DNA from: Alphaproteobacteria bacterium UBA5343
GTDB taxonomy: Bacteria; Pseudomonadota; Alphaproteobacteria; RF32; UBA5343
DNA length: 10,890 nucleotides
NCBI GenBank assembly: GCA_002410125.1
Contig: DHQH01000059.1
Coordinates: forward strand, 1-10,890
Direction: 5' to 3'
Shown: positions 6,726 through 10,890 of the stretch, one piece after another
Layout: each line of letters opens with the position of its first letter
Numbering within the stretch: position 1 is the stretch's first letter
Notes under the pieces: generated by a model
What the model was told of the DNA's origin: nothing
Database searches by the model: none
What the model saw: the letters and a program-made list of their open reading frames with translations, nothing else
Program-made: the position numbers and the translations under genes

Positions 6726-8033
6726 ATGACAGAGTTTAGTCCAAGGGAAATAGTTTCCGAATTAGATAGGTTTATTATAGGTCAAAATGATGCAAAAAAA
6801 ACCGTTGCCATTGCCCTTAGAAACAGATGGCGAAGAATGCAATTAGAAGATAGCCTAAAAGAAGAAGTTTTACCTAAAAACATCCTTATGATTGGACCAA
6901 CAGGTGTTGGTAAAACTGAAATTTCAAGAAGATTAGCCAAACTTGCTAATGCTCCTTTCATCAAGGTAGAAGCAACCAAATTTACTGAAGTTGGCTATGT
7001 TGGTAGAGATGTTGAATCAATCATTAGAGACTTAGTAGAAATATCCATCAATCAAACCCGTAAAAAACTAAGACAATCAGTAAAAGCTAAGGCTGAAATC
7101 TTAGCTGAAGAAAGAGTAATTGATGCTCTTGTTGGCGACAAAGCCAGTGATGAAACTCGTCAAAAATTCAAACAAAAGTTAAGAACTGGTGAGTTAAATG
7201 ACAAAGAAATAGAAATTAAAGTAAGCGAAACCTCAAACCCATCAATGCCAACTATCGATATTCCTGGAATGCCAGGAGCTTCTATGGGAATGATGAATTT
7301 AGGTGATTTATTAGGTAGCTCATCAAAAAAATACAAAGCAAAAAAAATGACTATTGCAGATTCTTATGATGTTTTAATCAATGAAGAATCCGATAAATTA
7401 CTAGATGAAGATTTAATAATCAAAGAAGCCATAAAATCAGTTGAAAATGATGCTATAGTTTTTATCGATGAGATTGATAAAATATGTGGTAAAGATAGTC
7501 GTAAAGGTGGTGATATTTCAAGAGAAGGTGTACAAAGAGACTTACTACCTCTAATTGAAGGTACTACAGTCCCAACCAAACATGGAATGATAAAAACTGA
7601 CCATATTCTATTCATCTGCTCGGGAGCTTTCCATATATCAAAGCCTTCAGACTTACTACCAGAATTGCAAGGTAGATTACCAACCAGGGTTGAATTAAAA
7701 GCTCTAACCAAAGAAGATTTTGTAAGAATATTAAAAGAACCAGAGGCAAACTTAATCTTACAACATAAAGAGCTATTAAAAACTGAAAAATTTGAGTTAG
7801 AATTCACGGATGATGCAATTAATAAAATTGCAGACTTAGCTGTTGAAATAAATCAAAATGTAGAAAATATTGGTGCGAGAAGGCTTCACACAGTATTAGA
7901 AATACTATTAGAAGAAATTAGTTTTACTGCATCTGATAGATCAGGTCAAAAAGAGACCATCACCAAAGAAATCGTCCAAGAAAAACTGTCAAAATACACA
8001 GATTCTGCAGATTTATCTAAATATATATTATAA
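6726..8033 (+). CDS. hslU: HslU, AAA+ ATPase subunit of the HslVU (ClpQY) protease
   Basis: A full-length 435-residue HslU. It unfolds substrates with ATP and feeds them to HslV. It starts SPREIVSELDRFIIGQ, has Walker A GPTGVGKT at 57-64, the pore-loop GYVGRD at 90-95, a helical I-domain from about 110 to 240 including the Met/Gly-rich stretch near 180-192, Walker B VFIDEID at 245-251, LQGRLPTRVEL around 314-324 with the arginine-finger region, and the sensor-2 motif GARR at 383-386. The C-terminus ends DLSKYIL, matching the conserved tail that docks into HslV and activates it. It begins immediately after the hslV stop; AAGG at the end of hslV may be its ribosome site. A rho-independent terminator follows. 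Confidence 0.97.
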   Translation: MTEFSPREIVSELDRFIIGQNDAKKTVAIALRNRWRRMQLEDSLKEEVLPKNILMIGPTGVGKTEISRRLAKLANAPFIKVEATKFTEVGYVGRDVESIIRDLVEISINQTRKKLRQSVKAKAEILAEERVIDALVGDKASDETRQKFKQKLRTGELNDKEIEIKVSETSNPSMPTIDIPGMPGASMGMMNLGDLLGSSSKKYKAKKMTIADSYDVLINEESDKLLDEDLIIKEAIKSVENDAIVFIDEIDKICGKDSRKGGDISREGVQRDLLPLIEGTTVPTKHGMIKTDHILFICSGAFHISKPSDLLPELQGRLPTRVELKALTKEDFVRILKEPEANLILQHKELLKTEKFELEFTDDAINKIADLAVEINQNVENIGARRLHTVLEILLEEISFTASDRSGQKETITKEIVQEKLSKYTDSADLSKYIL

Positions 8034-8042
8034 ACAAGGCAT

Positions 8043-8081
8043 AGAAAGCCTCAAAACCAAATAAAGAGAGGCTTTCTTTTA
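8043..8081 (+). terminator. Rho-independent terminator after hslU
   Basis: AGAAAGCCTC at 8043-8052 is perfectly complementary to GAGGCTTTCT at 8068-8077, giving a 10-bp stem with a 15-base loop, followed by a short T-run (CTTTTA, then more T a few bases on). It ends hslVU transcription. It overlaps the stop codon of the minus-strand gene at 8079-8426; the reverse strand has no T-run after the stem, so it is probably one-directional. Confidence 0.8.
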
Positions 8082-8426
8082 TCTAGTTTTTGTATTACTA
8101 ACCCTAATGCATGCATATGCCAATTCTGTAGCACTGCCCGCAGTCTCTCCTAAGAAGTTCTGCCCATTCATAATATATGAGACCTTCTCTTTAGAAGATA
8201 AAGCCATATCCTTAAGAGGATTAAATACAAACTTTTTAGTATTGTTCACTAGAACAACACCTGCAATAACTGCCTTTCTAGCAAGCTCTGCGCTTTGCGC
8301 TTTAACAAGAGTTTTACCCTCGTTAAATGTGTTTTTAACTTTAACACCTGCAGCAACAGCACATCTAACAAGCTTTCTTCTGAGCTCAGGAACTAAAGTC
8401 CTTGCACTTTTTAATGCTGTTTCCAT
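8079..8426 (-). CDS. Unrecognised 115-residue protein
   Basis: I do not recognise a family. The gene is supported by a clear ribosome site, GGAGA six bases before the ATG at 8426, and by ending neatly inside the hslU terminator. The protein has no signal peptide. It is basic in the N-terminal half and alternates hydrophobic and charged stretches (LRRKLVRCAVAAGVKVKN, AELARKAVIAGVVLVNN), with KSARTLVPELRRK, KTLVKAQSAEL and a C-terminal half containing NPLKDMALSSKEKVSYI and GETAGSATELAYACIRV. Two AVAAGV/AVIAGV segments suggest short amphipathic or membrane-surface helices, or a coiled structure. It is convergent with hslU. A perfect TTGACA box lies 122 bases upstream on its strand. Antisense ORFs here are shadows. 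Confidence 0.6.
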   Translation of the reverse strand: METALKSARTLVPELRRKLVRCAVAAGVKVKNTFNEGKTLVKAQSAELARKAVIAGVVLVNNTKKFVFNPLKDMALSSKEKVSYIMNGQNFLGETAGSATELAYACIRVSNTKTR

Positions 8427-8520
8427 TGCTTTTCTCCAAAATTACATTATTTCTTCAATTACAACAAATCAAAATCTTCACGATTTCAATATATTAAAAC
8501 AAAACATTCCTTAATATTTC

Positions 8521-8558
8521 GTTTATAACTATATTTTATATCTTTTTTGTCAAAAAAG
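8521..8558 (-). promoter_or_regulatory. Possible promoter and palindrome upstream of the 8079-8426 gene
   Basis: Read on the minus strand, 8548-8553 is a perfect TTGACA. Candidate -10 boxes are TATAGT (8528-8533, spacer 14) and TATAAA (8522-8527, spacer 20); neither has ideal spacing. The -35 lies inside a 17-base perfect palindrome, CTTTTTTG-T-CAAAAAAG (8542-8558), which could be an operator or chance in AT-rich DNA. Confidence 0.35.
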
Positions 8559-8711
8559 CAAATAATATATACTAAAGTTTTAGATGCACAATATTAAACA
8601 AACAAAATCAAACACTTAAAAACATAACAAATATTTACAAATCATTAAATTGTGACAAAATAAAAGCAAAAAACTTAGAAAATAAATAGAAATTATTAAA
8701 AAAAACTAAAA

Positions 8712-8790
8712 AATATGAATTTTTTTGATTCGAATTGAAAATAAAGATAATAAAAAGGAAAAACAGCAAAAAGAAGTTATACCTTTGTCT
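8712..8790 (+). repeat. Dispersed leader element, copy 4 (shortened)
   Basis: This copy keeps the outer arms and tail of the element but lacks the inner hairpin. A 10-bp inverted repeat at 8722-8741 is centred on ATTCGAAT with T-run and A-run arms. It is followed by GATAATAAAAAGGAAAAACAG, close to GATAATATAGGTAAAAACAG of copy 3, and then by AAAAAGAAGTTATACCTTTG aligning with AAAAAGAGATATTACTTTTT of copy 3. It is therefore a tandem relative of copy 3, about 145 bases away. Confidence 0.65.
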
Positions 8791-8818
8791 CGTGAGAAGG
8801 TGAAACCTTCTATTAAGG
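8781..8818 (+). repeat. Overlapping hairpins with alternating CCTT/AAGG segments
   Basis: AGAAGG at 8795-8800 is perfectly complementary to CCTTCT at 8806-8811 around the loop TGAAA. The same AAGG can instead pair with ACCTT at 8781-8785, and the second CCTT with AAGG at 8815-8818, so neighbouring hairpins exclude each other. No T-run follows on either strand. Confidence 0.5.
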
Positions 8819-8832
8819 AAAAATAATAATCT

Positions 8833-8945
8833 ATTTTTGTGGAATTTTTGCATAGATTTAGGAGTTTTTTGCTCGTAATACCGGCAGTATTTCGAGTGAA
8901 AAATGACGATAATATAGGTAAAAACAGCAAAAAGAGATATTACTT
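8833..8945 (+). repeat. Dispersed leader element, copy 3
   Basis: Third full copy. The upstream part reads TTTTTGTGGAATTTTTGC then ATAGATTTAGGAG, matching copy 1 (TTTTTGCTTATGTTTAA) and copy 2. The hairpin at 8871-8897 has GCTCG pairing with CGAGT and AATAC with GTATT, and the stem extends outward as TTTTTT with GAAAAA (8864-8904). The second pair is C-G where copies 1 and 2 have T-A, a compensatory change. The tail GATAATATAGGTAAAAACAG continues to the smr stop codon. No plus-strand gene follows. Confidence 0.72.
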
Positions 8946-9473
8946 TTTTCTTAATAGAAGGTTTAAAGCCCCACTATTTCCTCTCTCTTCCATAAAACAC
9001 AAGATATAAGAGCGAAGTTGGTTATTATTTAACCAATCAGGCACCAATTCCCTTAATTTACCAACTCGCTCTTCCCAAAAATATTCTTGTTTTTTAGAAG
9101 TCCCCTTACCTGTAACAATTTGAATAACTCTTTTTCTATTGCTATAGCAAGATAAAACAAAATTAACGAGCTTTCTATAAGCTTCATCTTGCGTACAGCC
9201 ATGCAGATCCAGTTTAGCCTCTATCAACAACTTACCTTTTCTAAATCTTTCTGCTAAACTACCATCTATATTACTAAAATCACCTTTTTCAAGAATTCTA
9301 CACATAACAGAACTGTCCCCCACATAATTCATAAAATCTTGTGAGCGATGTTCTTTAAATATTATTTCTTTATTATTATTAAATTGTTTTTTATTTGATT
9401 TCGGAGCTTTCTTTATGTGTTTAGTATATTCTTCCCAAATATTCTCATCCTTAACTATTGGTTTCTTCGACAT
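8940..9473 (-). CDS. Smr-domain protein
   Basis: A 177-residue protein with a C-terminal Smr (small MutS-related) domain after a basic, low-complexity N-terminal half. The domain shows LDLHGCTQDEA, then VIQIVTGKG, then LRELVPDWLN and a final SGALNLLLRKK, matching the DLHG and TGKG motifs and end of the family. Smr domains are nucleases acting on DNA or RNA; stand-alone bacterial Smr proteins vary in role, so activity here is inference. The ATG at 9473 is chosen because it is followed by a typical start (MSKKP) and preceded by GAAGAAGAA; upstream in-frame alternatives are ATG at 9494 and TTG at 9497, which would add a Lys-rich leader. It overlaps the end of the preceding membrane-protein gene by 23 bases. 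The mltA-smr linkage is common in alphaproteobacteria. Confidence 0.85.
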   Translation of the reverse strand: MSKKPIVKDENIWEEYTKHIKKAPKSNKKQFNNNKEIIFKEHRSQDFMNYVGDSSVMCRILEKGDFSNIDGSLAERFRKGKLLIEAKLDLHGCTQDEAYRKLVNFVLSCYSNRKRVIQIVTGKGTSKKQEYFWEERVGKLRELVPDWLNNNQLRSYILCFMEERGNSGALNLLLRKK

Positions 9474-9939
9474 TTTCTTCTTCTTTTTTATCATCAATCA
9501 TCAAATCAGCAAAATTAAGCACCGCAAAGTCTTTCCAATCTCCCTCAGGTGCTATTACACTATTTCTAATTTCACCACCCTTAATATTAATTGCAACACC
9601 GCCAAAACTCCATATTTCTCCCCAACAAATATGGTTTTTGAGCATATATTTTAATATCTTACTTTTTAAACATTTTGCTTGGATTTTTCTAATTCCATAA
9701 ACATATAAAACAAGAGCTAAGACTAAAGTTAACAAACCTATATAAATTCCATAAAGAACAAGTAAAGACATACTAAACAATATTACCAAAAGTAAAGGCA
9801 AAACCACATCCCAAGGATTATAAACCGGACTACCTGGCTTATGCAAAAAATTATAATCTATCAAAAAATCAACTTTTTTAATCTCTATAGCAGTTTTTAG
9901 AGCTTTAAACTTTAATAAATCCGCCTTATTAATCTTCAC
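9451..9939 (-). CDS. Two-helix membrane protein, unknown function
   Basis: A 162-residue protein not assigned to a named family. An N-terminal basic segment of about 40 residues is followed by two hydrophobic helices, roughly 44-66 (WDVVLPLLLVILFSMSLLVL) and 67-83, joined by a tight turn GIYIG, so both ends should be on the same side. After them come a basic stretch (GIRKIQAKCLKSK), a small domain with WGEIWSFGGVAINIKGGEI and DWKDFAVLNFADL, and an acidic tail (DDKKEEENVEE). The start is GTG at 9939, supported by GGAGAG five bases upstream. It lies 23 bases after mltA and overlaps smr by 23 bases, so it is the middle gene of an mltA-X-smr operon. An envelope role linked to MltA is only inference. 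Confidence 0.75.
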   Translation of the reverse strand: MKINKADLLKFKALKTAIEIKKVDFLIDYNFLHKPGSPVYNPWDVVLPLLLVILFSMSLLVLYGIYIGLLTLVLALVLYVYGIRKIQAKCLKSKILKYMLKNHICWGEIWSFGGVAINIKGGEIRNSVIAPEGDWKDFAVLNFADLMIDDKKEEENVEETNS

Positions 9940-9944
9940 TTCTG

Positions 9945-9950
9945 CTCTCC
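9945..9950 (-). promoter_or_regulatory. Ribosome binding site supporting the GTG start at 9939
   Basis: On the minus strand GGAGAG is followed by five bases and GTG. A nearby ATG overlapping this site is in another frame and stops within eight codons, so GTG is the only good start for the membrane protein. Confidence 0.65.
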
Positions 9951-9962
9951 ATAAAATAGCAT

Positions 9963-10890
9963 TTAATTCAATGTTCTATCATTATTCTTAGGTATAAAGA
10001 TATAATATCTACCATCTGATTTCATTCTACCAGCTTGATTAAAAGCCTCTTTACCATATCCCCAGAAAAAATCAGCCCTAACAACACCCTTAATAGCCGA
10101 TCCCATATCTTGTGCAATCACTAAACGATTAAGGTCATCACCATCAGCTGTTTCTGTTTCAATCCACATTAAAGCACCAAGCGGTATATAATTTCGATCA
10201 ACGGCTATACTTCTACCCTTTGTAAGAGCAACACCTTGAGCACCAATAGGACCTTTTGCATCTTCACTAATTGTTCTAAAGAATATATATCTCTCATTCT
10301 TAGCCATTAATTCATCTGCTTGTTTACTATTATCATTAAGCCATTTTTTTATCTCTATCATCGACGCTTTACCAGGTTCCAACAAACCCTCATCTTTCAT
10401 CAAAGAACCAATTCCAGTAAACTTATACCCGTTATTTTCCGCATATCCTATTCTAATTTCTTTTCCATCTGACATTCTAGCAACAGCAGAACCTTGAATA
10501 TGTAAAATAAATACATCCACTAAATTATCCGCCCACATCAAAACATCGGCATCAATTTCTTTCTTTAATACATCTATTTCTCTTCTTGTATAATAAGGTC
10601 TAAGCCTTGGACCATCAATCTTTCCAACATATAATTTACTAGCAGCTTCATTATCAAAATCTGCTATATTAAATTTCACCAAATCTCTAGGTTTTCCATA
10701 AATTGGATACCTATATCTAGGACTTTTTGTCTCTGAAGCATTAATACTAGCCTCATAATAACCTGTAACTATTCCAAGGTCTTTTTCTTGATCTTTAATT
10801 AAGAACACATCAAAATATTTTTTAATAAAATCTCTTATTTCATCAGAATTATTTTTATCTAACCCTTCAAAAACAATACAAATATCTTGA
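9963..10890 (-). CDS. mltA: Membrane-bound lytic murein transglycosylase A, 5'-truncated
   Basis: The C-terminal 308 residues of MltA; the frame stays open to the right window edge (…IRDFIKKYFDVFLIKDQE before the first GTG at 10808), so the start, signal peptide and likely lipobox are outside. MltA cleaves peptidoglycan glycan strands between MurNAc and GlcNAc to give 1,6-anhydro ends. The sequence has the family's GIVTGYYEASI, YPIYGKPRDLVKF, FILHIQGSAVARMSDG, RIGYAENNGYKFTGIG and FFRTISEDAKGPIGAQGVALTKGRSIAVD. The C-terminal 3D-type domain reads VIAQDMGSAIKG, RADFFWGYG and AGRMKSDGRYYIFIP, keeping the Asp residues among which the catalytic acid lies. It heads a probable operon with the membrane-protein gene and smr. 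No defect is visible. Confidence 0.93.
   Translation of the reverse strand, partial: QDICIVFEGLDKNNSDEIRDFIKKYFDVFLIKDQEKDLGIVTGYYEASINASETKSPRYRYPIYGKPRDLVKFNIADFDNEAASKLYVGKIDGPRLRPYYTRREIDVLKKEIDADVLMWADNLVDVFILHIQGSAVARMSDGKEIRIGYAENNGYKFTGIGSLMKDEGLLEPGKASMIEIKKWLNDNSKQADELMAKNERYIFFRTISEDAKGPIGAQGVALTKGRSIAVDRNYIPLGALMWIETETADGDDLNRLVIAQDMGSAIKGVVRADFFWGYGKEAFNQAGRMKSDGRYYIFIPKNNDRTLN

Larger units (their letters stand above)
8427..8939. other. Gene-free AT-rich region with repeats and hairpins
   Basis: About 510 bases without a supportable gene. From left to right it holds a possible promoter for the 8426 gene and a palindrome (8521-8558), a plain A-rich tract (about 8560-8710), the shortened leader element (8712-8790), alternating CCTT/AAGG hairpins (8781-8818), and leader element copy 3 (8833-8945). 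Short minus-strand ORFs here are rich in Phe, Leu and Ser, lack ribosome sites and are explained by reverse translation of A-rich sequence. Confidence 0.7.

Noticed and set aside
8107..8514. Plus-strand ORF of 135 codons antisense to the 8079-8426 gene
   Set aside because: No ribosome site, and its opposite strand has a well-placed GGAGA and ATG; its composition looks like a mirror of that gene.
8864..8904. Hairpin of leader copy 3 as an smr terminator
   Set aside because: Read on the minus strand the stem is followed by an A-run, not a T-run, and the same hairpin occurs upstream of genes elsewhere.
8635..8930. Two overlapping minus-strand ORFs in the gap
   Set aside because: Phe/Leu/Ser-rich translations of A-rich DNA, overlapping the repeats, with no ribosome site.

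Overview
The window is an AT-rich stretch of bacterial chromosome with ordinary housekeeping genes. The gene set (RsmI, YraN, ComM/YifB, HIT protein, HslVU, MltA, Smr) and the linkage of mltA to an Smr-domain gene point to a low-GC alphaproteobacterium, perhaps a host-associated or gut lineage. That assignment is inferred from family recall and layout, since there is no rRNA. The standard code with TGA as stop fits every gene.

Layout. 1-908: 3' part of rsmI overlapping yraN. 965-1264: a small probable lipoprotein. 1409-2956: comM. 3041-3394: a HIT-family hydrolase on the minus strand. 3502-6026: a large lipoprotein with an internal tandem repeat and a trypsin-like domain lacking two catalytic residues, followed by a hotdog-fold thioesterase. 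6201-8033: hslV and hslU with no spacer, then a terminator at 8043-8081. 8079-8426: an unrecognised 115-residue protein on the minus strand. 8427-8939: a gene-free AT-rich stretch with repeats and hairpins. 8940-10890: a minus-strand operon read mltA, a two-helix membrane protein, smr; mltA runs off the window.

The most unusual signal is a dispersed element of about 105-115 bp. It has a conserved AT-rich upstream part, a 27-nt imperfect hairpin and a conserved A-rich tail. One copy is the leader of comM, one the leader of hslVU, and a third plus a shortened fourth lie in tandem in the 8427-8939 gap with no downstream gene on the same strand. The stem is kept partly by paired base changes, which argues for selection on a structure or on a two-fold symmetric binding site. 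It could be a shared regulatory leader, a small-RNA-like element or a mobile palindromic repeat; the sequence alone does not decide.

Functionally the window mixes translation (RsmI), DNA uptake and processing (ComM, YraN), ATP-dependent proteolysis (HslVU) and envelope maintenance (MltA, the lipoproteins, the small membrane protein). No tRNA, rRNA, CRISPR array, insertion sequence or phage gene was seen.
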